NCBI RefSeq assembly: GCF_001889045.1 | Contig: NZ_CP018155.1 | Location: 124,001-188,000, forward strand | Reading direction: 5' to 3' | Length of the DNA stretch: 64,000 nucleotides | Source of the DNA: Tenacibaculum todarodis | GTDB taxonomy: Bacteria > Bacteroidota > Bacteroidia > Flavobacteriales > Flavobacteriaceae | Shown: one piece after another, positions 28,198 through 35,144 of the stretch | Layout: each line of letters begins with the position of its first letter | Numbering within the stretch: the first letter of the stretch is position 1 | Notes under the pieces: generated by a model | Told to the model about the DNA's origin: nothing | Seen by the model: the letters and a program-made list of their open reading frames with translations, nothing else | Databases searched by the model: none | Position numbers and translations under genes: made by a program

Positions 28198-29187
28198 TTA
28201 TTTTTTACTGAACGGATTAAATGAGATTCCTACATTAAAATAACCAGTCATATCTTGATCGTTTTCATATATGTAATCTTTATTTGGCTCTCCTTTTTCA
28301 GTTAATCTATTACTAATGTAATTAACTAAACCACCTTTAAATGTTGCAATTACATTGTCGGTTATTTTATGTTCATAGGTTAAGCCGCTTTTTAATTCGA
28401 GTTGACTATATTCAAAAACGGAAGGAAAATTAGGAGCATCAACATTTACGTAAAATCCATTTCCGCCAAATTCTGCACCTACTGATAAACGTCCTTTTGT
28501 AGCAATTGGTTTTCTAAATAGAATTCGTTGTGGTAAGATAAAATCGAACTCCCAATCAGAGTTTTTAAATTTATGATTGTAAGAAAATGTTGGAAAAAAC
28601 GGAATTTGTGCTGTTGGATCTACAAAAACTATTAAACCAGTTGTAATAGTTGTGTTTGCTGTTCTTTTTAAAATTATTGAAGCGCCAATTAATCCTTTTA
28701 TTCGTTCTAATCCTTTTTCATTTCCATCAATAATTAAACTGGCGTTGTAAATTAATGGTTTTTTAAAAAGGCTAGAAAAAAGCGTTGTGCTAATTGCTCC
28801 AGAAATTTGATGAAAATCTGCTGTTTCATTTTGATTAAAAGCAGCAGTAGTAGAAACGTTTTCTATATTTTTGAAATCAAATTGATGATAAGCATAATTA
28901 GCCGAAGCAGTAAATGTCCATTTTTTGTATTTATAAAAGGGAATATTTGCAGAAAAATTTATTCTTTTCTGGTTCTCAATAGTACCTGTTTGAAAATTTT
29001 CATCAAATAACTTTGAATCAAAATCTCTTGCAAAAGCATTTTCGTATTCAATATTAAAAGTTCTAGCTCTTGGAAATTCTGCTCTAATAATGCTATCGGC
29101 CTCTTTTTTAAACTCGTTATTCTTTTTTTGTGAAAAGGAGAATGTAGAAATAGATATAAAAGTAATGAATATTATTAATCGTGTCAT
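28198..29187 (-). CDS. Secreted outer-membrane beta-barrel protein (DUF6268-like)
   Basis: 329 residues from the ATG at 29187, chosen because it starts a clean signal peptide (MTRLIIFITFISISTFSFSQ); an ORF beginning 96 nt earlier would overlap the mscS-like gene. The mature part has alternating beta strands (NFSANIPFYKYKKWTFTASA, TIENQKRI) and ends in FNVGISFNPFSKK, typical of outer-membrane barrels. It is reminiscent of the DUF6268 family; function unknown. It lies 19 nt after the mscS remnant, so it may share that transcript. Confidence 0.7.
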   Translation of the reverse strand: MTRLIIFITFISISTFSFSQKKNNEFKKEADSIIRAEFPRARTFNIEYENAFARDFDSKLFDENFQTGTIENQKRINFSANIPFYKYKKWTFTASANYAYHQFDFKNIENVSTTAAFNQNETADFHQISGAISTTLFSSLFKKPLIYNASLIIDGNEKGLERIKGLIGASIILKRTANTTITTGLIVFVDPTAQIPFFPTFSYNHKFKNSDWEFDFILPQRILFRKPIATKGRLSVGAEFGGNGFYVNVDAPNFPSVFEYSQLELKSGLTYEHKITDNVIATFKGGLVNYISNRLTEKGEPNKDYIYENDQDMTGYFNVGISFNPFSKK

Positions 29188-29206
29188 GTTTGTTGTTCTT
29201 TTTTGT

Positions 29207-30298
29207 TTAAATTTCTTGTTCATTTTTATTTTTAAAAACCAGTGTTCTGTGAGGAAAAGGAATTTCAATTCCTTCTTTATCAAATCGATTTTTTATAGAT
29301 TCATAAACATCGCATTTTAATACAAATGCAGATGGAAAATCTGCCGCCCAAGCCCAAGCTCTTATTGTTACGGCAGAGTCGCCAAGACTTATTACTCTTA
29401 TAATTACTTTTTTAACATTATTATATTTATCTAACTCGCTTCTGTTGTCAATTAAATTTGGGTGAGATTCACATTCTTCTCTAATAATATGTTTTGCAAG
29501 ACTTATATCGCTATCATAAGAAATTCCAATTTCTACCCATTGGCAACATTTTAATTCACCAAGATTGTAATTAATTACTTTTTCTTTGTTAATAATTGCG
29601 TTTGGAATAACAATCATTTTGTTTTCATAATTCCTTATAACAGTATGTCTTAAAGTGATATCTGTAACTTCACCTACCATTTCATTACTTATTTTGATAA
29701 CATCATGTACTTGAAAAGGTTTAAAAATGATGATAAAAAAACCACCAACTAAATTAGCAAGTGCTTCTTGAGATGCAACACCAATTATTACGGCTAAAAT
29801 ACCAGCGCCACCAACTGCGGTTTGTGCTAAACCTCTAAGAGTAGGGAATATATAAGCTGCCAATGCAATACCTATTATTAGTATTGAAAATGTACTTACA
29901 TATTTTAAGAATTTATATTAAGTTGGATTTTCTTTTTCTTTAATTTTCTTTTTTATAGTTCTATTAAAGATTGTATTAGAAAATTTAATAGATATTATTG
30001 TAAATACTGAAACAAACGCCAACCATGCAATTGTTTTAATATTGTCAGTTATAAAAGCATAATTAGATTTTTCAACAAAAAAATAGGCTAAAAATAATAA
30101 GACAAAAAGGATGATAAATATTTTTAATATTCGTCTTATTAAAACAATAAAAGAGAAGTCTTCATAACCTTTTGCTGAGGCTTTATTTATTAGTTTTTTT
30201 GAGCCCTTGTCAATAAATAGATATAAAAAGACTGCTGGAATTAATATTCCAAGCAGCCAAGTTATTTGAAGGGAATGTTGTTTTAAAAAATCAATCAT
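29207..30298 (-). pseudogene. MscS-family mechanosensitive channel gene with an in-frame stop
   Basis: One continuous frame of 364 codons encodes an MscS protein. Residues 1-126 have three hydrophobic segments. After ENPT comes a single TAA (29918-29920), and the frame resumes without shift: YKFLKYVSTFSILIIGIAL, the pore helix region (GGAGILAVIIGVASQEALAN), and the cytoplasmic beta domain ending IPFPHRTLVF. One substitution (for example TCA to TAA, restoring Ser) would repair it. It could be a recent nonsense mutation, a strain polymorphism, a sequencing error or readthrough. An intact paralogue lies at 43594-44418. Confidence 0.8.
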
Positions 30299-30381
30299 GT
30301 TTATTAGAATATTTTACTAGGATTTCTTGTAGTGTGTTTGGTTCTGAATTAAAAGAACTAAGTTGGTTTAAAAAAAAAGGC

Positions 30382-30831
30382 TTATTTTTTCCAGTTATCA
30401 ATCAGTTTAATACTTTCTCTTATAAAGTATTCCATAAATTCATTTAAATCTTTTAATTGATTGTTAAAATCTTCATTTTTAGTAGATCTGTTTTTAATTA
30501 TTTCAGACAGTATATCTCTATAATGGTTTAAGCCTTGCATATCTTTTTTAAATAACTCTTTCCATTGGTCTAGCTTAGAATAAAAATATCTTTTTCTGTC
30601 TCCAGGTTTTGTTTTATAACCTATTCTATTAAGTGTTAAAAGCATGTTTATTGCATTGCTAGTTGCACTTTTACTTAGGTGTAATGCTTCTTTTATTTGA
30701 TCAAAACTTAAATGTAATTCCTCAGAAATTGTAAGTAAAGCATTAACTCTAGCTGCAGCTGGTGTTAAGCCCATTTGTTCTTGGATTACTCCAAAGCTTT
30801 CAATAAGGTCTTTTTGTTTTTCTGATAACAT
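30382..30831 (-). CDS. GbsR/MarR-type winged-helix regulator
   Basis: 149 residues from the ATG at 30831; the frame extends to 30918, but that part lies across a terminator hairpin and is not coding. The winged-helix DNA-binding part (MGLTPAAARVNALLTISEELHLSFDQIKEALHLSKSATSNAINML) matches GbsR-like transcriptional regulators, which often control osmoprotectant or membrane-transport genes. The mscS-like gene is next downstream, 83 bp away, and would be a natural target; that is inference. Confidence 0.8.
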   Translation of the reverse strand: MLSEKQKDLIESFGVIQEQMGLTPAAARVNALLTISEELHLSFDQIKEALHLSKSATSNAINMLLTLNRIGYKTKPGDRKRYFYSKLDQWKELFKKDMQGLNHYRDILSEIIKNRSTKNEDFNNQLKDLNEFMEYFIRESIKLIDNWKK

Positions 30832-30901
30832 CTTTAAAAATTCTAATGCAAATATATGAAGTTTTTTTAGTTCTGTTTTTAGAGAACTAAAATATAATAT
30901 A

Positions 30902-30929
30902 AAAAGCACTAACAACAATCAGTGCTTTT
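30902..30929 (-). terminator. Intrinsic terminator after the SnoaL-like gene
   Basis: AAAAGCACT (30902-30910) and AGTGCTTTT (30921-30929) form a 9-bp stem with a 10-nt loop; the minus strand ends in a T run. It lies 22 nt past the SnoaL stop and upstream of the chosen start of the GbsR-type gene. Confidence 0.8.
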
Positions 30930-30950
30930 ATAAAAGAAAAATAAATTATT

Positions 30951-31313
30951 TTACATTGAATAGAAAAATTGCTCACTAGCAATTTTACCATTATGTACTT
31001 CAAAAACGCAAACTTCTTCCATTTGTTGTCTTCCTCTATCTTTAAAAGTTATGTCAAAAGTCATTTTAGAAGAAAAATGATTTCCTGCTACTATTGGTTC
31101 TGAAATTTCATTAGAATGAAATTCGGCTATATTGTCTAGCCATTCTTTACTTTTGTTCCAAACATTTTGCTTTCCAGAAACTAATTCTCCAGCTGGGTAA
31201 CCTGGCATTTCTTTACTAACTATATTGTCTGCGTATAATTCAGAAACACATTCTAAATTTTTTCCTTGTTGGCACATTTCTAACCATTTGTTTGCTACTT
31301 CCTGTGTATTCAT
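30951..31313 (-). CDS. SnoaL/NTF2-like protein
   Basis: 120 residues with the cone-shaped NTF2-like fold signature of SnoaL-type proteins: EVANKWLEMCQQGKNLECVSELYADNIVS at the N-terminus and EEVCVFEVHNGKIASEQFFY at the end. Members are small enzymes or ligand binders; no catalytic role can be read here. It lies 61 nt after the glutathione peroxidase gene and is followed by a terminator. Confidence 0.75.
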   Translation of the reverse strand: MNTQEVANKWLEMCQQGKNLECVSELYADNIVSKEMPGYPAGELVSGKQNVWNKSKEWLDNIAEFHSNEISEPIVAGNHFSSKMTFDITFKDRGRQQMEEVCVFEVHNGKIASEQFFYSM

Positions 31314-31374
31314 AACTTAATTAAATTTAAAAATTTCAGATTTAAAGTTAGCAAAAAAATAATAGAGTAGTAGT

Positions 31375-31854
31375 TTAAAGAAAATGTTTAACAATTTTTT
31401 TGCTATCAGGTTTAGTTAAAGAATACCAATAATCAACTAACTCACCGTTTTTGTTTACAAGGTATTTCTGAAAATTCCATTTTACGGTAGAATTCTTTTT
31501 ACCATTTAATTCTTTAGAGGTTAACCAAGAATATAAAGGATGTTGATTGTCTCCTTTTACATCAATCTTTTCAGTAATTAAAAAAGTAACACCGTAATTT
31601 ACTTCGCAAAATTCTTCTATTTCTTCTGAGGTACCTTTTTCTTGTTGTCCAAACTGATTGCACGGAACGCCAACAACCACTAAATCACTGTAAGTATCAT
31701 TTAATTCTTGTAGTGCCTTGTACTGTGGTGTAAATCCGCATTTAGAAGCAACATTTACAAAAAGTATGTTTTTTCCTTTAAAAACAGAAAAGTCTACAAG
31801 TTTACCTTGCAGACTTTTAATTTTTATATCGTAAATAGATATATTTTCTTTCAT
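31375..31854 (-). CDS. Glutathione peroxidase family protein
   Basis: 159 residues. The peroxidatic Cys is in NVASKCGFTPQYKALQ. The conserved Gln lies in VPCNQFGQQE and the Trp-Asn pair in VKWNFQKYLVN. Bacterial members generally use thioredoxin and reduce hydroperoxides. It starts 4 nt after the small upstream ORF; the three genes 32083-30951 form a likely unit. Confidence 0.92.
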   Translation of the reverse strand: MKENISIYDIKIKSLQGKLVDFSVFKGKNILFVNVASKCGFTPQYKALQELNDTYSDLVVVGVPCNQFGQQEKGTSEEIEEFCEVNYGVTFLITEKIDVKGDNQHPLYSWLTSKELNGKKNSTVKWNFQKYLVNKNGELVDYWYSLTKPDSKKIVKHFL

Positions 31855-31858
31855 ATTT

Positions 31859-32083
31859 TTATGACGTTAAAGGTTTTCCTTTTAGTCGTTTTTCAATACG
31901 TTGTTTAATAACTGTTAAACGTTTCATAATATCCATTATTTCTGCGTCCTTAGTTTCTTTGTAAACTTCATTTAAGCTTAAAATTAGGTCTTTTACCTCT
32001 CTAGATGCTAGTATTCTATCACTAGTTGTAGGGAAACTAAATTTTCTATTTTCAAACTCTAAAGCTTTGTCTATCAATTTCAT
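31859..32083 (-). CDS. Small conserved hypothetical protein
   Basis: 74 residues from the ATG at 32083; an upstream TTG at 32113 would add ten residues and is less likely. The sequence is helical and highly charged (REVKDLILSLNEVYKETKDAEIMDIMKRLTVIKQRIEKRLKGK), without membrane or signal segments. It ends 4 nt before glutathione peroxidase. No domain is recognised. Confidence 0.65.
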   Translation of the reverse strand: MKLIDKALEFENRKFSFPTTSDRILASREVKDLILSLNEVYKETKDAEIMDIMKRLTVIKQRIEKRLKGKPLTS

Positions 32084-32217
32084 AGATTCTTTTTTTAATA
32101 ATTTTACTTTCAATTTAAAGTTGGTAAGTTGAAAGATTTAACACGTAAATATAAAAATGTTTAGTTAAAAAGCAAATTTTTATACCAGAAAAATAACTTA
32201 CATGTTAAATTACATGA

Positions 32218-32245
32218 AAAATCCAGCTTAAAAAAGCTGGATTTT
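32218..32245 (-). terminator. Terminator after tRNA-Pro
   Basis: A 12-bp perfect stem AAAATCCAGCTT/AAGCTGGATTTT with a 4-nt loop lies directly 3' of the tRNA on the minus strand. Confidence 0.85.
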
Positions 32246-32248
32246 AAG

Positions 32249-32323
32249 TCGGGGTGGCAGGATTCGAACCTGCGACCTCCTCGTCCCAAACGAGGCGCGA
32301 TGACCGGGCTACGCTACACCCCG
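32249..32323 (-). tRNA. tRNA-Pro (UGG)
   Basis: Reading the minus strand from 32323, the acceptor stem CGGGGTG pairs with CACCCCG. The anticodon arm is CCTCG-TTTGGGA-CGAGG with anticodon TGG. The T arm contains GGTTCGAATCC. No CCA is encoded. A terminator hairpin follows. Confidence 0.95.
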
Positions 32324-32472
32324 AAAAATATAAATTTCGGACTGCAAAGATACATCTTTTATTAACTTTACAAACTATTTTTGGTTTAAATTATTAAGTG
32401 TAAGATTACTTTTTCTTATCGTCTAATTGTCAAAAGATATTCACAATAAATCTTTTAAAAGGTAAAAAAAAT

Positions 32473-32480
32473 TACATTTG
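32473..32480 (+). promoter_or_regulatory. -7 promoter box for trxB
   Basis: TACATTTG matches TAnnTTTG, 26 nt upstream of the trxB ATG in an otherwise gene-free stretch after the tRNA. Confidence 0.5.
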
Positions 32481-32506
32481 TAATCGTTTAAAATAAGAAC
32501 TCGAAT

Positions 32507-33454
32507 ATGTCAGATACAATAGAAAGAATAAAATGCTTAATTATAGGTTCTGGACCTGCAGGTTATACTGCAGCAATTTATGCTGCAAGAGCAGATATGA
32601 AGCCTGTTATGTATACAGGAATGCAAATGGGAGGTCAATTAACAACAACTACAGAAGTTGATAATTATCCAGGATATCCAAACGGTACAGATGGAACTGC
32701 GATGATGAATGATTTACAGAAACAAGCAGAACGTTTTGGTACCGAAGTTCGTTTTGGATTGGTTACTAAAGTTGAGTTAAGCGACAAAGTTGGCGGAATT
32801 CATAAAGTAATTGTTGATGAGTCTAAAGAATTAGAAGCAGAAACAGTGATAATTTCAACAGGTGCAACCGCAAAATATTTAGGTTTAGAAAGTGAACAAC
32901 GTTTAATTGGAGGTGGAGTTTCTGCTTGTGCAACTTGCGATGGATTTTTCTATAAAGGACAAGATGTAATTGTTGTTGGAGCAGGAGATACCGCAGCAGA
33001 AGAAGCTACTTATTTAGCTAATATCTGTAATAAAGTTACTATGTTGGTACGTAAAGATCACATGCGTGCTTCAAAAGCAATGCAACATCGCGTTAATAAA
33101 ACGGGAAATATTGAAGTTTTATACAATACGGAATTAGATGAGGTTTTAGGTGAATCTGTTGTAGAAGGTGCTCGCCTTGTAAATAATCAAACAAAAGAGA
33201 AACACGATATTGCTATTACAGGTGCTTTTATTGCCATTGGTCATAAACCAAATTCAGATTTATTTAAAGGTGTTTTAGATATGGATGAAGTAGGTTATTT
33301 AATCACCAAAGGGAAATCTACCAAAACAAATTTACCAGGAGTTTTTGCCGCCGGTGATATTCAAGATAAAGAATACAGGCAAGCGGTTACAGCAGCGGGA
33401 ACAGGTTGTATGGCAGCTTTAGATGCAGAGCGTTATTTAGGAGCTTTAGAGTAA
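32507..33454 (+). CDS. trxB: Thioredoxin reductase
   Basis: 315 residues, the normal length. The FAD motif is LIIGSGPAGYTAAIYAAR, the redox-active disulfide is CATCDG, the NADPH motif is VVVGAGDTAAEEATYL, and the closing FAD motif is GVFAAGDIQDKEYRQA. It reduces thioredoxin with NADPH and so supplies the thioredoxin-linked peroxidases encoded at 31375 and 48644. Confidence 0.97.
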   Translation: MSDTIERIKCLIIGSGPAGYTAAIYAARADMKPVMYTGMQMGGQLTTTTEVDNYPGYPNGTDGTAMMNDLQKQAERFGTEVRFGLVTKVELSDKVGGIHKVIVDESKELEAETVIISTGATAKYLGLESEQRLIGGGVSACATCDGFFYKGQDVIVVGAGDTAAEEATYLANICNKVTMLVRKDHMRASKAMQHRVNKTGNIEVLYNTELDEVLGESVVEGARLVNNQTKEKHDIAITGAFIAIGHKPNSDLFKGVLDMDEVGYLITKGKSTKTNLPGVFAAGDIQDKEYRQAVTAAGTGCMAALDAERYLGALE

Positions 33455-33474
33455 GCTTTTAATTTACATTATAT

Positions 33475-33506
33475 AAAAAAGAGATTGCGAAAGCTGTCTC
33501 TTTTTT
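33475..33506 (+). terminator. Terminator after trxB
   Basis: AAAAAAGAGA (33475-33484) and TCTCTTTTTT (33497-33506) form a stem with a 12-nt loop and end in a T run, 20 nt past the trxB stop. Confidence 0.8.
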
Positions 33507-33787
33507 GTTTTGTGTATATTTTTTTTGAAGCTAATTCCAGCTTTCCGTTATATCTTTTGCTGAAAAAGCAAAAGGATGCCACTTCAATCTGGGCTAAACG
33601 TACTTGCCAATTAATTGCTGAATATTATTTTAGTATTTCCTAATTATTGTTTAAATCTTCTATTGCATAACAAAAATTAAAGAATTATATTTACGTGAAA
33701 ACAGTAATCTAAAAAGTATTTTATCCTGTTAAATTTACGGGATATAAGTAATAAAAGTTACTATAAAACGAGTTAGCAAAAATTAAA
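33507..33787. other. Gene-free stretch containing a palindromic dispersed-repeat-like element
   Basis: No plausible ORF on either strand. At 33529-33596 there is a structured element: CTTTTGCT (33554-33561) pairs with AGCAAAAG (33567-33574), with short outer pairing around CCAG/CTGG. The remainder is AT-rich and ends in GTTAGCAAAA (33772-33781), 6 bp before the next ATG. Confidence 0.6.
33772..33781 (+). repeat. Left copy of a 10-bp inverted repeat flanking a solitary lipoprotein gene
   Basis: GTTAGCAAAA here is the exact reverse complement of TTTTGCTAAC at 34342-34351. The pair encloses the single gene 33788-34330 with only 6 and 11 bp to spare. Confidence 0.7.
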
Positions 33788-34330
33788 ATGAAAAAATCTC
33801 CATTCAATAACTTAACGCAACAAATAAAATTTATTTTTATAAACCTAATTTTATTATTAACTCTATCTAATTGTTCAACAACAAGGATAAATGGCGGGAA
33901 AATAATTTCAAAAAATATTCCTTTTTATTTTGACAATTGTTGCTTAGCTACTCTTATAAAAGGAAATGGGAAAATAGAAGTTTATGAAAAAAAACTAAAA
34001 ATAACCATTGAAAAAGGTAGTATAAAAATCAATCCAAAATTTAATAACAAGACTTATACTGTTGGAGAAATCTTTTTAAGTTTAGGAAGATATACTAATA
34101 AGGAAAAAGGAAATTGGACAATTTATAATCATAGTGAACCAATAAATATTGGAAAAACAATTAATTCTTTGAAAGACTCCATTGATATCTCAAAACTAAA
34201 ATTTGAAATACCTTATTATGACAAATATATGGACTTAAGAAATTCTTGGATTGTTATAACTACAGCAGATGAAAAAAGGAATGGTTTTAATCACTCACAT
34301 TCAATAAATAAATTTCAAAGATATAACTGA
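33788..34330 (+). CDS. Solitary hypothetical lipoprotein
   Basis: 180 residues. A lipoprotein-type N-terminus (FIFINLILLLTLSNC, lipobox LSNC around residue 34) has a longer than usual N-region of about 16 residues. The mature domain is beta-rich (KIEVYEKKLKITIEKGSIKI) without recognised homology. Its base composition is more AT-rich than trxB upstream. It stands alone between inverted 10-mers and dispersed-repeat DNA, which suggests a recently acquired cassette-like gene. Confidence 0.65.
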   Translation: MKKSPFNNLTQQIKFIFINLILLLTLSNCSTTRINGGKIISKNIPFYFDNCCLATLIKGNGKIEVYEKKLKITIEKGSIKINPKFNNKTYTVGEIFLSLGRYTNKEKGNWTIYNHSEPINIGKTINSLKDSIDISKLKFEIPYYDKYMDLRNSWIVITTADEKRNGFNHSHSINKFQRYN

Positions 34331-34341
34331 AAACAAAAAAC

Positions 34342-34351
34342 TTTTGCTAAC
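34342..34351 (+). repeat. Right copy of the 10-bp inverted repeat
   Basis: TTTTGCTAAC followed by AACGGATATAAC. It lies 11 bp past the stop of the lipoprotein gene and is the exact reverse complement of 33772-33781. Confidence 0.7.
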
Positions 34352-34403
34352 AACGGATATAACAAATAGAATTTTACTTTTTTTTTAAACAAATCACCAT
34401 AAA

Positions 34404-34433
34404 AAAAATCCCAAGCAAAAGCTTGGGATTTTT
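34404..34433 (-). terminator. Terminator after the J-domain gene (bidirectional)
   Basis: A 13-bp perfect stem AAAAATCCCAAGC/GCTTGGGATTTTT with an AAAA loop lies 20 nt past the stop of the minus-strand J-domain gene. It may also end transcription of the lipoprotein gene from the left. Confidence 0.9.
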
Positions 34434-34453
34434 CAATTTTATAAATATGTATT

Positions 34454-34900
34454 TTAAACTTCAACAGAAGCTTTCATAGATTTTCTATAAATAAATTTGT
34501 TAAAAATATTTCTTTTACCAAAGTTATTCATAGATTTAGCATTGATGAATTTTCCGAAAAGTATTTTACTAACACCAAAGTATTCATATTTATTTCCATC
34601 AGTAAAAGTAACTTCTAACAACATACTTTTATGATGCCAATCAGCTACTTGAAATTCAGTAATTGTAGTTTTATAAGCGTCTAAATTAGCTTCCTTAGTT
34701 TCAGGAGCAATGCTTACTAAAAAATGATAACCATCAATAATTTGAGTACTCATAACATCTGCTTCTTCCTTTTTATCTTCGTCAGTAAACTTGTCTGGGT
34801 GCCATTGCTTCACTAAACCTCTGTAGGTTTTCTTTAATTCTTTCAAATCAATAGCTCCTTCTACGTTAAAAAGTTTTTTGTATTGTTTTATGCGTTTCAT
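34454..34900 (-). CDS. J-domain protein with KTSC-like C-terminal domain
   Basis: 148 residues. The N-terminal J domain has the HPDK tripeptide region (LKKTYRGLVKQWHPDKF), which would stimulate an Hsp70 such as the DnaK encoded at 13632. The C-terminal half (KYEYFGVSKILFGKFINAKS, then NKFIYRK) resembles the KTSC domain. It lacks the G/F and zinc regions of DnaJ and so is a specialised co-chaperone. It has its own terminator and is preceded by another terminator at 34981. Confidence 0.8.
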   Translation of the reverse strand: MKRIKQYKKLFNVEGAIDLKELKKTYRGLVKQWHPDKFTDEDKKEEADVMSTQIIDGYHFLVSIAPETKEANLDAYKTTITEFQVADWHHKSMLLEVTFTDGNKYEYFGVSKILFGKFINAKSMNNFGKRNIFNKFIYRKSMKASVEV

Positions 34901-34980
34901 CTGTATGTTTTCAAATTTCGTGCAAAAGTATTGATATTTAATTAATTATAACGCGTTATTTTAGTTTTGTTTACATAAAA

Positions 34981-35006
34981 AAACCGCTTCTCTTCAGAAG
35001 CGGTTT
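34981..35006 (-). terminator. Terminator of the beta-oxidation operon
   Basis: An 11-bp perfect stem AAACCGCTTCT/AGAAGCGGTTT with a 4-nt loop, followed on the minus strand by a run of T, lies 139 bp past the acyl-CoA dehydrogenase stop. Confidence 0.88.
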
Positions 35007-35063
35007 CAAACAAACAACTAAATTCTAAAACCTTTAAAAGTTTAAGAAAATCTTTATGTCAAT

Positions 35064-35135
35064 ATTCAGTATTCAGTATTCAGTATTCAGTTGCAGTTTG
35101 CAGTTGTGAGACTGAATACTGCTACTGCAAACTGC
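35064..35135. repeat. Tandem ATTCAGT heptamers and interleaved inverted repeats in the 3' UTR
   Basis: Four tandem copies of ATTCAGT occupy 35064-35091. CAGTATTCAGT (35081-35091) pairs with ACTGAATACTG (35111-35121), and GCAGTTTGCAGT (35093-35104) pairs with ACTGCAAACTGC (35124-35135). The order A-B-A'-B' means the two stems are mutually exclusive or form a pseudoknot. It lies between the acyl-CoA dehydrogenase stop and the terminator. Confidence 0.75.
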
Positions 35136-35144
35136 CTACTAAAT

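Noticed and set aside
30832-30918. N-terminal extension of the GbsR-type regulator
   Set aside because: It runs across a terminator hairpin; the ATG at 30831 begins the conserved domain.
31661-31680. Sigma-54-like GC/GG pattern on the minus strand in the glutathione peroxidase gene
   Set aside because: The spacing between the GG and GC is wrong (10 instead of 12) and it is inside coding sequence.
33772-34363. A true integron cassette (attC site)
   Set aside because: The core heptamers only partly match GTTRRRY/RYYYAAC and no integrase is visible, so I report it only as cassette-like.
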